Assembly (NCBI RefSeq): GCF_025698545.1
Contig: NC_068571.1
Span: 44,673,733-44,737,732 of the forward strand
Source: Gossypium raimondii
Taxonomy: Eukaryota; Streptophyta; Magnoliopsida; Malvales; Malvaceae
Direction: 5' to 3'
Length of the DNA stretch: 64,000 nucleotides
Shown here: positions 12,401 to 25,750 of the stretch, in pieces
Layout of the letters: every line of letters begins with the position of its first letter
How positions within the stretch are numbered: position 1 is the stretch's first letter
Translations under genes and position numbers: made by a program
The notes under the pieces: generated by a model
Seen by the model: the letters and a program-made list of their open reading frames with translations, nothing else
Told to the model about the DNA's origin: nothing
Databases searched by the model: none

Positions 12401-15400
12401 AGTTTATATAATTCTACATATCTGGAAAACATTAAGTTCTTGTTGAAATTGGACACATGTCAGAGAAGCTTGCAAACTTTTCCAAAGTTCGTCTTTAAGT
12501 TGAAACCTGATAAACCAATTCTCAAGTTTAAGATACAAAAACCTGTCACTGCTACTTCTTCAGTGAATGGTGCTAGCAGTATTGTTTAGTACCAGACAGC
12601 TGTACCTTGCCTAATTTTCCAACCATTAAGACAAATATGATCGATAAGGAACCTAAAATTTAGAAAAATCAAACTAATGGAATAACCCATTGCGACTATC
12701 TTGTCCAAAATCTTTGAAACTGTTGAAGGTGTCCAATGGAGATGGTCTTAGTCCAAACATGAGATTTATTTGGAATCGATCTACTTAAGGAAATTAGTGC
12801 TGTTTTCCTGACATACTACATTTTCCAGTTTTATTGTTCAAGAAGGTAGATGTACCTGAACACAGATTTTGTATGAGCAGACAGATTTCATTTATGTTAA
12901 TAATACAGTAGTTTCTTCTACTGTACCAAAATAGTTGTAAATGGGTGCAAGCAACTGCCTTATTAATCTTATTTCTTATTGTTCATTGAACTATTTTATC
13001 CATATTAATAAAGTGTAGGAGTTGCCCTGCACAATCTCGGGCAGTTCTATCTTGTCCAGAGAAAGTTGGAGGAGGCTAGGGTGTGCTATGAGGTAAGAGA
13101 ATATGGTTCATTGACTTGGAAACTTTTTTAATGATCAATATTTCTTCTATCTGTATCAATTTGGATATTGTGGATTTGCATACGTAGTTGTTAATCATAT
13201 GATCTAGCTGGTGGGTTGTGTCAGGCATGAGAACTGTGAGCATAGACCAAAAAACACGCTATTTATTGTGGCCTCCTTTGTTAACAGCAGCTAATTCAGG
13301 GTATTAAGAAACACAGCATTTCTGGGAAAAATTGATATCACAGTTGTTGCAGACTGCAGTTTGCTTCTATCTAGTAAGGAATGTTTTAATTGGAAGACCA
13401 GGATCATATTCTAAGAGACAGCTCCTTAGTTATTATTGGATAACTTGGATTGTTTGGTACACTATAAGCATGATGGAATATCGTTTCCCTACTCTGATTA
13501 CCATGTCAACTAGATGTCAGAGAATTTCAGTATTAGACTTTCTAAACAGCTAGTTGTTTCTTAGTTAAATTAAAAAAATCTAGTCCCTTTCTGGTGTCCC
13601 TGCTTCATTCTAATGCCAATCAAGAAATTATGTATTCTCCTTTCATTTGGAGATGGGAATGTGTAGTTCAGAATCTCGTCATATTTTAACTTGTAATTCA
13701 TATAAATTCCAAAGAACATATTGAAGCATCATGTTTGAGTAGCTTTCTAGTTTTTTTTTTTTAAAATAATTTTAAAAATTAAAAGTATACTATTATTATT
13801 TTTTATACTCTTGTTTAATCACAAAGTACTTAATTCTAAACGGCCTGGCAACAATTTGATAGATTAAAGCTCTTTCTTAAACACGTACAACTGCTAGTTG
13901 TTTCATGTCTATCGTATTTTAGTATTAATAACTTGTATATATGTTTGGCATTAAATTTTATGGTGTGCAACGATAGACTTAATTAATTCAACTCAATTGC
14001 ATTCATCTCCTAAGTCTCTATGTTGATGTTTATCTACCTATTTATTCTTCGATACTTGCAGTTTATGACAACTTCATCTAAAATATCTTTTTTTTTTTTT
14101 TTTTTGGGTTTGGTAATTCCTTTGACAGAGTGCTTTAAAGGTATGAATCAGATATTCAAGTAGGTATGCCTTTATATACACACGCGTGAGCATGCACACA
14201 CACATATGCATCACACAGAGACATATACATGCTTAGATATCTTTTTACTGATTTTCACCTTAAATGCATTTTGTGACTCAAATTGAGATTAGATACCTTT
14301 TCTCTGTTATACTTTCTTTAGAATGACAGAATTATGCTACAAAATGGTTCAGATAAAGGGACGTGTTCTTGGACGTGGCAGCGCAGATTATGCGGATACA
14401 ATGTATCACCTTGGAACGGTAATGTTTCAAATATCCATATCATTATGTCACCCTTCTGTTGTTTTATTTTGCTACAGTCTCTTGTACTATTAATTAGTTC
14501 TCATCCTTGTGTTCTGCATTTTTTCTTTATAATGTGCATCAGTGATTGGAGGAGATTTACATTTTGTTCATCAATCCACTTCAAGAATGATTAGAATTTC
14601 AAATTTTTAAGCTGTCTTTGGATGAGGGATTCCTTTAGTAGAAATAATATCAAATTTAAATCTTGGCAAATTAAAAGTTGCCTAACTTATAATTTCATAT
14701 TCCATATTGTACATTTTTCTCTTTTTTTCTCTCCCTAACTTCGTTATTTTTCCCCCCCTCATCAAATTCCAGTACTTCAAATTTCATTCTAAGCATAGAA
14801 TATATTACACCGGAGTTCTTTAGATTTACCTCTAACTACTCTCTAGTTAAATTGTTTAGAGATTCTACATCTGCTCCGATGATGGAATATGAGCATTTAT
14901 CATAAACCCAATATGGGTGTGATTAGTTTTGCTTGCAAAACAGAGGCAATAATCAACCTCTTGGTTTTTTTATCCAACGTTTCTCGTTCTTTATCATGAA
15001 CTGCAAAAACCTTTAATGTAAGATTTCACCACAAAAGTAGTTGATTTGAATGCTTAGATTTCTTTGGTCAATTTAAATGAGTATTGAAGAAAGAAACTGA
15101 AAAGAATTTGGGTTTGCTGAAAGAAATTTTTTTTCTTGAGTACTTCATTTGAAGTGAAAAATAGGACAACTTGTGAGCAAGATTTTTTGTTTCTTAAAGA
15201 TTCACCAATTTCATCTTGACTAGTGAGTGGAACAAACATTTGTGGATTTGGGTTTTAAAACCTTAGTTTTAAGATTCATTAGCCTTTTTTTTTTTAATTA
15301 GAGAGTAATTTAAATTGATGCAGTCATGCATGCATGCATGCATGCATGCCTATTGAAGGTTCGAGTTTTTAGCAATGCAAGAAGCAGTCTTTTGGTGTGG

Positions 15401-18400
15401 AGTGTGGGATTCTGAACTGTCGGATTTGAGTGTTTTAGGGACAAAACTGAGTTTCTTGTGCAAACTGGAATTTACTAAGAAATACTTGTCCAAACAATGC
15501 AATTACAAATGCTGATATCATAATTGATGCTTTTTAAAATGCTTGAAAATTTTCAATTTCCTCATCTATATGCACTCTTTGATTTAAGTGCTGCAAAATG
15601 TCTTTTCTGTGGTAATGGATGGTGAGATTCATGCCTAATTATGACAGGAGATATTGTAGTAACGAACTCTTTGTGCCTGTAAATTTGTTACATATCCTAC
15701 TTTTGCTTCATTGTTATAATCTTTGTCTTCTGCTGTATTCTCATTAATGTGTTTTGATGTTAGAGTGAGTTGTCGTTTAATTGTAGGTATTGTTTCTCCA
15801 AGGTAGACTAAACGATTCTGAGGTCGTTATTCAGGATTCTATCAGAGTACTAGAGGTACATTTCTATTCTGGTCAAAGTTAGTGTTAATTATGGGTGTTA
15901 TACGGTCATGGGTTTGGTGGTTTTCGATTTTTTTAATGTGCTCAACTATATATAGGAAAGTGGTCAGGGGGAGTCAATGGCATGCATCAGGAGATTACGA
16001 TATCTGGCGCAGGTTGTAAATCTTCCTGTCCTTTTTATAGCATTTTTCATATCACTTAAATAGCCTTTGGTTGATAGGATGTTTACCTGGTTAGGGTAAT
16101 GAAAAGGCTCAGTTATACTTCATTGGAGAATCTATTGAGGCAAAATCTCGCTTCTTTGTAGTTTCCTATTGACACACTTGGTCTTCTAAGGCATCCGAAG
16201 GGAGGCCCTCATTAGTCAATCTTGATGGAAGCTGACTATCTTTGGCAGGTTTTAACTCCATGTAACCATGTGGAGAAAAGATATTTGTATGCTTACCATG
16301 CTAGTTACAAAATTTAGACAGCCATTAAGTTCTAGTTGAATTTTAAGGACACCATATCAGGCCTATCTGGTTTTAGCGGTCATCCTTTTTTGCTTTTTTC
16401 CCTTTATGTTACGTTGTGAGCATGTTGTTTATATATTTGTTTGTTAACTATGTAAAAAATCATCTACTTTTAAGTTCTGCAACCAACATATATCAACAGA
16501 TTGATTTGTTGAGGATGGAAATTATAGTCCCCCTCTTTCCCACTCAAGTTAGCATGTATGTAAAATAATAGGAATTTTACAGCTGAAGAAAAATTATATA
16601 TTTGAGGTTCAACTTATTACTTTTGCTGACCTCAACAAGTTGTTTCCCTTGCATGAAAATTTTAATTGAATAGAGGTAGCATCTTAAGTTACAATGCTAA
16701 AATTCCAGGATAAAATGTTCACGCTAGATGATGCACATGATTGAACATGTAATCCCTTTTGGTGATACTTTCTGTTGCACATTCTTCATGCATTTTTTTG
16801 AACACATGATGTACTAATATTTTCATAATTGTGGCACTATACCTAATTGTTCATTTCTGAGGTATTGGGTTACGGATGCTTCTTTATTTTGCTTTATCTG
16901 ACTTGATGCAACAATCCGGAAGTTATATAAATTGGTTTTAGAAATACTATTTTTTTTTTCTGTTTTATCTGTACTATATAATTTGCAATTATTTTAATGA
17001 GTGTCAATGGCTCGGATTAGCTGTTTAGATGGGGTTCATGTGTATCCAAGGGCTAGGATAGAAAGCTGCTGTGACTCTGGGATAAATTGTCTGTAAAACA
17101 CATTAGTCAAACTTATACTTGGATATTATCATTAATGGTTCTACAAACAACCATAGTTTTTCTTGTTCAAACTTAAAATTTTGTCATTGTAGCATTAGTT
17201 CAGATTTTCTTTACTGTTCTGGTTTTTTCTACTAGTTATACTCCTGTAATGCATCAAATCCACTTACGTCGTTGCTATTTTTTCTAGATATACATAAAAT
17301 CCAATCGTATTTCAGAAGCAGAAAATATAGAGAGAAAGGTCCTTCATATTATGGAATTATCTAAGGTTCGAATTTTATTCCTCTGCTCATGTATGTTCTT
17401 TTATACGTGTAATTATTGTGCTTATGCTTTTTACTTATGTTTGTGGGTACCTCTGGGTGTGTATGAATTTCTGTGTGAAACTTTTCCTCTCTGAAGACAT
17501 TCTTGTTATATGTTATTATGCATTCCAAATTGTTTGAAGTTCAAATGATATTGACTTCATAACTTGTATTTTCTGAAGATACTTCTATTATTCCTATTTG
17601 TTGATTTTAGGATAAAACCACCTCCTCATGGTTCTTTTATCAGCTTCTACATGATTCATGTAAATCAATGTATGCTTATTGCCATGTACTTGACAAAATG
17701 TTTAAATTTATAAGTGCATGCATTGGACATGTTGTCACCCTTACTGGCACCTTCTAACATAGTTTGTTAACGTTGCTTGATACTTTTAAGTATTAGGTTG
17801 TTGCTTCACTTGGGGTAGGGCCTTTCCTTTTACCTTTTATACCTCAGGTAGTGAAAGGTTCCTAGAGTCTAGAATGTTCCTTGCAACTATTGGAAGAAAC
17901 ATCTTCTAGGGTTCTTTTGGAATTTGTTTCTTTTCTCCTCTCTATTTTCTCCAATGAGCTATGCAAGCACATTTACTGCCTGCCCTTGCAACTTAAGTTT
18001 CTATTAAGTTCTCACAAAATACAATTCAAAAGGTTTTTACTCCCAACAATCTATCTCAAGAACCGAATTGCCCTCAAATCTCATAAACAATTAGGTGACA
18101 TAGTTATTAAATGATTGCTGTATTGAATCATTTTCTTTAGTGACTAACTTCATTTTCTTTCAGGGATGGAACTCATTGGACACTGTAGTTGCTGCTGAAG
18201 GGTTGGGCTTAACGTTACAATCATCTGGGAGCTTAAAAGAAGCACAAGAACTTCTTGAAAGGTTGGTAGACTTTAATTGTTCTTCAATATTGTGATAGTT
18301 TATGGTTCCAGACATCATATTCTTTTATGCATTTTTCTTCTTAGGTGTCTTGATGCTCGGAAAACATTACTCCCTGAAGATCACATCCAGGTTTGTTGTT

Positions 18401-21400
18401 TTGATTTTGTACAGATAAAAATATCTAAAAATAAGAATTGAAATCATTTTGATCAGTTGTTTTGATTCAATGAAGTATTTTCATTATACTATTAAATTTC
18501 TAACAAAAATGATTGCTAGTTTGGAAAGTTGGAATTAATCACCATGTGTTCTTAATTTCTTTTTAAGTCTTAGAAACTTGAAAAGAATAATTTTGAAGTA
18601 ATTATTTCTTGTGTTGAGTTTCAAAATTCAAACCAATGGATAGTTGTTTGTTTTGAACTCAAAATAAGACCTTTCTTATAACTATAAAAAGGGATGAGTG
18701 ATGGTAAAGATAAACATGCATGAACCGCATCAATTCACTAATACTTAATTTGCATGAACAATGTATTTGTAGGGACTAAGCCAAAAGTTTACTTTCTCTT
18801 AGAAAATAATCAATTATTTGTATGATCTTTTTGTTGCTAAGTATTAAAAAGTAACAACAATAAAGTAAGATTTGTCTATGTTGATAAAAGGCGCATATGT
18901 GTGCCAGTGCCTTTGTACATTGTTATTCTTGCTACGTAGCTAACTTTTTTGTTCTATTTTACTGTCAGCCATCTTGATTATTGGAAACAATATTCTGGAA
19001 TCCTGGACAAAACCCTTGTAAATAAAAACACTCATCACTACACACTGGTTGTTAAATTTGTATATATGACACAACTGTTTTTTTGGCGACATCAACACTG
19101 AAAATGAGCTTTTAAAATGAACATTTTTGTTGTTGTGTTTGGTAACATGTTTTATATAAGAATGTTGGCCAAACCTGTCAAAACAAGTGTTTTGGGTTGT
19201 GTTTTTAACAACTGGTGAGTATGGTAAATAACTTCAAGGAGGTGGATGGATTTGGCAAAAAATTATTGTAATTAAATTGTTTTTTGTCAGACTCAAATGT
19301 ACTGTGTACAATTTGTGTTTGCTTCTCCCACTTTTATGTTTAATGCACTGCTTTTTATGGTCTATACAAATTTTAAAAGCAATTTGGAAGTCTCTCATAG
19401 TTATCAATGTTTATGAGAGAAGCTTCAATGTTTGGACATATTCACCAACACTATTCTACTCAATGTATCCCAACATTTATACAATCTTTTGAAATATTCA
19501 ATAAGCTCGTTTGGATTTCTATGTTGAATGAGTACAAACATTGCCAAAATGGAAGTCTAATAATATTTTGTTTCTTTGCTATTTCATGACATCGTCCTAT
19601 TTCACATATAAAATAATTGTAAGAAGAACAAAAAATGTTACTGAGAAAAGCGATAAGGTAAATTTAAGAGGAATCTCCTTTGTTTTTCCTGGGGACAGAT
19701 TGGAGCCAACATGCTTCACATTGCTAGGGTGGTAATGCTTAATTACAATCAACTTAGGGGGATGCATGTTTCTGATGCAATTGCTGAGCTTGACAAGGCA
19801 AAAGGTCTTTTAAACAATGCAATAAGGTTAGTGCTGTTTCATTACCAGAAAAAGAAATTAGGGGCTCTACAACCTATCTTCAGCCACTTTTTACTCTTCA
19901 ATTTAGTTGATAATGATTAACATAGGTTAATTTGTTATTTCCCTAGTAATAATTTATTCTCTGCCCTTGTCTGCATATCATAGATTCGAACAAATATGTC
20001 TTACTCCTTTCTCTTTACGTGATAGGATAGCAAGGAAAGTTATTAGTAAATCGAAAACACAAAACAAGAAGCAAGGTTATGGAGTTTCTGGAGAAACTAG
20101 GCGAGATGGTTATGCAGCAGTGATCATACTGGTTAGTTCCTTGTCAATAATAGATTATGTTGATAATATGAATCCTTTTCTCTTGTATATTCAACAGAAA
20201 AATTTACATGGCTATTTATACTAAAAGAGTAGGCCTAACTAAGGAAACATAATCAATACGTTAATTCAATAATCCTAATTTTAAGCTAATCTGATCCCTA
20301 AAAATCAGTAATGAGATTAGCTGAGATAAGCTGTCAACAGATTATCTGTCAGCTTCTTTTATCTAAATGTTTAAGATTTTGTTGTCTATTTATGTGGAGA
20401 TTTAAACAAGCCAACTTTGTTTCCTCCCATGGAAACAATTTCTCGTCAAGTTGAAAAAATTGGGATAGAGGGAGTATGATATAAAATGATATTGTTCACA
20501 ATTTGATCATTTATATTATTTTATTTAATGAGCTTGGATCCTTAGATTGTTAATGGCCAGAATAAGGTGATAATGATGTAATTATATTTCCCAACCATTA
20601 TCTTTTATTTACAGTTCTGTGCTGATATTTTATTGTTTATTCTCCTCCTTACCTGACAAAAGAAGTATGCTTTTATTATCACAGCATTCACAATTTTTTG
20701 TTGTGAGCTACCAGTTGACAAAGTCGATTTGAATTTCTTTCTTTGGCCTAAAAACTAATGAATTGGTGATATCAATATTTAAATTGCAAAAAAAAAAAAA
20801 AAGTCAACATCATGCTAAATGTTAGTTTGTTAAAGATGTGTTGCTTTTAAATTATAATTCTCTTTGTTATCATGGGATGTGACAATTTTTTTTTTCATTG
20901 TGGTTGCAGTTGCAGTCGCTCAATGAACTAGGGCTTTTGGAGATCAACAGGCTAGAATTGCAGGAATCAGGGGTTAGTATTGTAACCTTCTGGTTCTCGG
21001 CATTTGGTTCAGGTTTCTTTGAAATGATTTACGATTTACAGTAGTCTTGCTTTGGTCAAATTGACATTTCTATTTAGTGTTATTCATTTGATACCCAAGT
21101 TATAGTTAATGTTTGATTTGGCACCTAAAGTACCTTAGGTACTTTTGTTTTTCAGTTTGCACAATGAACTACCCCACACAATGGGGCAAAAGACCACAAA
21201 TAGTTAGTTAAATGCAACATGAGGCTAATATGCCACATCATTTTATTGGGGTGTGATTTTGTTTTGGGCATTTTTTTAATTTCTGAAATAAAAAAAGAAA
21301 AAGAAAAAGATAAAGAACATTGAAAACAAATTGGTATGTGAGAATAAAGGAAATAGGAAAAACAAGAGAGGGGCCTTACATATGATGATCTCCATTGAAA

Positions 21401-22405
21401 TCAAATACCATCATGCTTCTCCTATGTTCTTTGGTAATTTTCCTTTTTTAAATTCAATAGTTTGAACAAGTGTATCAGATATGTTTTTCTTCACCTAAAC
21501 TTATTTGAGATGTTTGATGATATTGAAATATGCCGGTCGATGTCAATTTTCTATGCATCCTTGTGTTCTTGATGTAGTGACATAATTGGTAGTTTAGACT
21601 TATTTATTTCAAGCAGTCCTTTGACCATTGTACTAATAGTTACTATGGTTCCGTTGGGCTACAGGCAAAGTTGTCATCCACTCCTGAGGTCAAAAATGCA
21701 CATTTTGAATGCATTTCTGCCTACAAAGAGGTACATCGCCTGGTTAATGTCTTATATTTATTTTAATCACTCATTTTACTTTACTCTCTTACATTGGTGA
21801 GTTGACTTGTTCTTTTTCTTATGCGGTGCCTGGTTTCTTTTAAATTCTTTTCTTGTCATCACCCATTTTTTTCTCACTTATCCTTTGGAGTTGAGTAGAA
21901 CCATTCATGTTGCTCAGAAACCTGCAAATTAGGTCAATTATCCCTTTTGTACTATAATTTCTTTATTCCAAATATCATCTGTTATATATGTTTTGTATTT
22001 TTGGAGCAAAATTGTTTGTCATATTGCATTTAATAATCTCCTATGCAGCCTAATGCACCCAACAGCACTTTGAAACCAAGTTAAATGCAACTCTCATTTA
22101 CCCTTAAATTATGGCTTCATACTTACATGTTTTCATTGAAATAGAAAGCTGAAATCTTGAATTAAATGTATGTTGTTGCAAGAATGTCAATTGTTTTAAA
22201 CTATACAATGCAGTTGGCAGCTGAAAGGTTAATCGGTGATTTGAGGCAAGTTAAGGCGGAGTATCTTTCTTGTTTGAAGCATCTTTCAAGTTTGTTAGAT
22301 GCTGAAGGCACAACAGAATACAGAGGAACAACATTGCAGGAGCTGAAGGGTGATATCAAGCGTGTAGAAGATGATATTTCGCAGTCAAGGAGGCATAAAA
22401 GCTAA
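6490..22405 (+). CDS. Organelle-targeted TPR protein of nephrocystin-3/kinesin-light-chain repeat type (18 exons)
   Basis: Exons: 6490-6619, 7149-7244, 9451-9641, 9725-9829, 11858-11958, 13014-13092, 14149-14160, 14353-14418, 15787-15855, 15956-16012, 17288-17365, 18164-18261, 18345-18390, 19699-19826, 20026-20131, 20910-20972, 21665-21730 and 22214-22405. They join in frame to 560 residues. The N-terminus MYLRKAAVSLLRRVRLPSHS is basic, Ser/Arg-rich and lacks acidic residues, as in plastid or mitochondrial transit peptides. A second hydrophobic stretch (about residues 68-88) ends VFA-DD, resembling a thylakoid-lumen signal. From about residue 140, roughly 42-residue TPR units follow, for example GKLEEAEKFFLSAIQEA and ALHNLGQFYLVQRKLEEA. 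The C-terminus is charged and helical. TPR proteins act as scaffolds; the partner is unknown. Intron 3 has a GC donor and exon 7 is only 12 nt. Structure is secure; location is inferred. Confidence 0.9.
8084..9450 (+). other. Long second intron of the TPR gene, later part
   Basis: This is intronic sequence from the poly-C tract near 8051 to the exon 3 acceptor TTCTTTGCAG at 9450. It holds homopolymers and a short direct repeat near 9320-9365. No gene is supported on either strand. Confidence 0.5.
10162..11364. mobile_element. Palindromic MITE-like element (boundaries approximate) hosting a nested hAT MITE
   Basis: Sequence left of the hAT element (10162-10282) includes TGCGGTACCTGTATTTGGC and ATACATTTTAGTACC. 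Its inverted counterpart lies at about 11280-11345. A second inverted pair, TTTAGTGTTTAATTCGAG near 10950 and its complement near 11190, lies closer to the centre. The composition resembles the element at 5073-5766. It sits in intron 4 of the TPR gene. I could not fix a target duplication, so the ends are approximate. Confidence 0.55.
10283..10926. mobile_element. Non-autonomous hAT element (MITE), 644 bp, 8-bp target duplication
   Basis: The left terminus TAGACTTGATAATGGGCTGG matches the inverted right terminus TAGACCTAATCATTGGCCGG over about 24 bp with few mismatches. CTAAAAGT occurs immediately outside both ends (10275-10282 and 10927-10934). An 8-bp duplication is the hallmark of the hAT superfamily. 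Interior ends are rich in GGGCC/GGCCC words. No transposase is encoded. Confidence 0.88.
15325..15349. repeat. (CATG)n microsatellite in TPR intron 8
   Basis: Six and a quarter uninterrupted copies of CATG lie in the intron between exons 8 and 9. It is a simple-sequence repeat with no visible role. Confidence 0.95.
18391..19698 (+). other. Intron 13 of the TPR gene
   Basis: 1.3 kb of AT-rich intron separates exons 13 and 14. Short open frames here lack any recognisable family. I see no bounded element. Confidence 0.5.
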
Positions 22406-22491
22406 GCCAGGCTACCCAACACCTCATTTTGATTCAATTTTTTGAAATATACTTTCCATTCCTGTTTGAAGAAAATTTTATTACTTCTTCA

Positions 22492-22497
22492 AATAAA
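22492..22497 (+). terminator. Candidate polyadenylation signal of the TPR gene
   Basis: AATAAA lies 87 nt downstream of the TPR stop codon in a T-rich 3' region. Plant signals are loose, so this is a plausible rather than proven site. Confidence 0.5.
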
Positions 22498-22946
22498 ATT
22501 TTATGCCAATTTCATTTCAATGGATATGAAGGAATTGAAGTGCAAATGATTGTTAATTTTAGAGGGATGGTTATGTTGGGATGTTAATTTTTTTTTTAAT
22601 GGCATTTTTTTTTCTTCACTATCTTAAAATTGCATGTAAACTAACATGAAAACAATTACGCAAATAAGAGTAACAGTTGGTTCCTTCAGTTATTAGATGA
22701 GCCATCAAAATCATGTTATGCCAACTTATGACCATTAATTTGTTTAAATGCTGAAGCTAACAAAGTCTTTAAAAAAAGAAATTATATTCGTTTATGATTT
22801 TATTTACATGTTCATTGATATTCTTCTTTAACATCTTTCTTTTTTTCGAAAAAAATATGATAGTACCTGAAAAAGCTTCCCCATGTTTCTTTTGTCCTAA
22901 TAGGACAAATTTTCTTCTCACAGAAGGGATGCGAAAGATAATAGAT

Positions 22947-22952
22947 TTTATT
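22947..22952 (-). terminator. Pararetroviral polyadenylation signal
   Basis: AATAAA on the minus strand lies about 120 nt downstream of the TATA box. Caulimovirid genomes place their signal this way, giving terminally redundant RNA. It supports the reading of this stretch as the viral intergenic region. Confidence 0.5.
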
Positions 22953-23071
22953 ACAAAAGTAGAAGTAAAGAAAAAGATTTTATAAAGATAAAGGAGACTG
23001 GTGGATGAGAAGAGAACAAAGAAAAGTTTTTAAAACTTTTTTCGATGCCTTGTTTAGGCTTCCTCTATCTC

Positions 23072-23079
23072 TATTTATA
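23072..23079 (-). promoter_or_regulatory. TATA box of the pararetroviral large intergenic region
   Basis: The minus strand reads TTATAAATAGAGATAGAGG, a strong plant TATA box. Upstream on that strand are two ACGTG/CCACGTGG G-box cores near 23415 and 23302. The placement after the last viral ORF and before an AATAAA matches the full-length-transcript promoter of caulimovirids. Activity is not implied. Confidence 0.6.
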
Positions 23080-23399
23080 AGAGAATTCTTAAATTCTATT
23101 TTATTTTTTTTTGAATCCCGCACAGTGTTTTTGATAAGGATGATATCTTATTAATGATGAATTAATTGTTGATTCCAAATAACTTTTCTTTTGTCTTGTC
23201 ACATCATTGATTGACATTACAAACTTTATTTGTTTGTATCTAGATGCTTTATTCTTTAAATAACCTCTAAATTTAAATGTTCTTTTCTTGGATGTTATTC
23301 TCCCACGTGGCTTCCTTGTTTGGCTTTATCCTTCTTGAATATTATCTAGATTTATTAACTCTATTTCATCTAGATGTAATGAATCTGTTGACAATCTTG

Positions 23400-24550
23400 G
23401 TGAGTTTCAAATCTCCCACGTGTTCTTGATTTCTTCTATTATGTGTGATGGAAAATTATCTATCTCCATGTCAGCTATCTTTTTTAATAATTGCACGGAT
23501 TCTTCATCTCTGTCATTTTGGATGTTTCCAGTTTCATATGCCAATATTCTTCTTTCATCAGTCCAGAGTCTGAGTCCTTTGCTGAAGTAAATATTGGGTT
23601 TTTGTCATTAAATTTATCCCTGCTTAGATTTGATAATAACTGGGATTATTATAACACTTGTCAATGTTTTTTGTCAAGCGTCCTTTGTCTTCTTTGACTG
23701 CTGAAAGTTTGGGACTTCCAATCATTCTTTGAATAATCTAAATTTGATATGGCTGATAAAAAGTTTTTTTTCAACAATACTAATAAGACTGCTTATTTCA
23801 AGATAAAAATAATAGTAAAAGTCATCTTCATTTATTATGCTTAATAATATAGACTTAATAGATGCAGAAAAATCTTTTAATAGATGAAAAGAAAATTTTG
23901 AATTATTATTTCTTTAACAAAACCCTATTCAATCTGTTTATATCAAATAGTTCATGATCAAGTCTAAATTTTATAGTAGAAAATTTTTCATATAAATCAT
24001 TTGTAAAAACATAAGCTTGTAGAAAATATTCGAAAAAGCTTTTTGAAATTGAGCTTGTTGTTTGCAAATAGCTTCATTTATTTTTGTAAAAATTTCCACT
24101 GGTAAAATTTTTCTAGCTTTATTATATAAACAAAGCCTAAACATTTTATTCATAATAGGACTATTTGTTCCTTTATTAATAAAATACTAAAATATATCAA
24201 GAAGATTATTTATCTCCTTAATATCTAAATATCCTATTGCAAGATCTTCTCAATCTATATATAAAATAGATTTTAGTAATAAATCACGAGCTTCATTTTC
24301 TTTAGTTTTTTCAACTAAAATTGTGAAAATTTAGTAATAGCTCTTCTAAAATTAGCTATTTGTTCAGAAATATGAGTTTTCTATATTTCATTAATAAAAT
24401 TATATACTTCTAGTGGTAAGCCTGGATTATAAAAATCTTTTATTTCCTGAATTTTTTGTTGTTTCAACAAATTTTCTGATAAACAAAACTTTTCTGCTCC
24501 CTTTATTATTTCAGCATAACTAGCTTGATATACTGAATTTGGATCTTGAG
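23400..24550 (-). pseudogene. Remnant of a downstream pararetroviral ORF (possible transactivator position)
   Basis: After the RNase H part, minus-strand frames continue with an Ile/Lys-rich protein, including a 60-residue frame at 24153-23971 and pieces such as LLKSILYID and IIEEIKNTWEI. Position after the polymerase matches the translational transactivator gene of caulimovirids, but I cannot recognise its conserved domain, so the assignment rests on position alone. Confidence 0.4.
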
Positions 24551-24629
24551 ACCAAAGAAATTTGACTTATTATTCTTGGTGTAAAAGATAAATGAGTTCC
24601 AACTGGTTGTCTTACTATTGGATATGGAA

Positions 24630-25440
24630 TATAATATCCTTGATTAGGACAAAAAGATGTTTGTGCAGGTAACGTCACAAATCTTAGATTAGGATTTATT
24701 GTTTTCTCTTTGTTGGGTCTTTTATGGACAGTAGTCCATTCACCAACTTTTTCTAGAGGTTTTTTTACCTCTATCCATGACCTGCTAAGATAATCAGCAA
24801 TAATATTATCAGTTCCTTTTAGATATAAAACTTCAAAATTAAAAGTATATAATTCATTGTATCATCTAATTCTCCTTGATACAGTTTCCAAACTCTTGTT
24901 AGTAAGAAATTGTTTAACTGCCTGATTATAGTTTTTATAATAAATTTTTTAGGTACTAAATATATAAGAAATTTTTTATTCTCTTCTTTATTGCTAATAA
25001 TTCTTTTTCATATATAACACAATTAATTTCATTTGGTTTAAATTTTCCTGAATTAAATCCACATATTAATTCTTTATTATTTATTGTTTTAGCTTGATTA
25101 ATTAAAACATCCTTTCTTGAATAAAATATCCATCAAAATAATATTTTGATTTAATCTTTTATAATTAATAATCATTCTAGATTTTCCTCTTTTATTTCAG
25201 CATGATTTCGACCATAAAAGTTGGACTAGAATGTGGACTATTAGTTTTTTCTATTAGTCCTTTTCTAATAATTCTCTAATTTGTATATCAAATTCATCTA
25301 TATCTTGTTTAGTATAGATCATTGGTTTAACTCTAATAATTTTATTGGGATTTTCCAATTTAATTTCACAATATCTAGGGCTATTTTGCCATAATTTTAA
25401 TGGTTCTTCACTAAAATTATTTTCTAAAATTTTAAACAAC
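24630..25440 (-). pseudogene. Reverse transcriptase/RNase H remnant with core deletion
   Basis: The frame at 25439-25254 carries the N-terminal RT block (DIDEFDIQIRELLEKD), followed by a shifted frame with TNSPHSSPTFMV and RMIINYKRLNQ. About 20-40 bases later the sequence is already in the RNase H domain (KPNEINCVIYEKELLAI), so the palm region with the catalytic Tyr-x-Asp-Asp box is missing. RNase H ends with TDNIIADYLSRSW near 24800. Stops and shifts are frequent. Confidence 0.75.
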
Positions 25441-25750
25441 CAATGACTTGTTTCAAGTTGTTTAAATTGTTCTTTTCTTGGTGGTGTAAAATTTTATCAT
25501 ACACAAATTTATGATTTTCTAGAGATAACATAATTAAATTTTTATCAAATAGAAAATGGTAAATGCTAGTATATAAAATTATTTCCTAATAATATATATC
25601 CAAGCATTGCAGAAAACATAATATTTTGGGTATCACAAATCTTACATTATTTATATAGATTGGTACATTTCTAGCTTTATATTGGATTATGATTTCATTA
25701 TCATCTATTCCTATTGCTTTTATTGGATGTTTCATAGGTTCCCATTTTTT

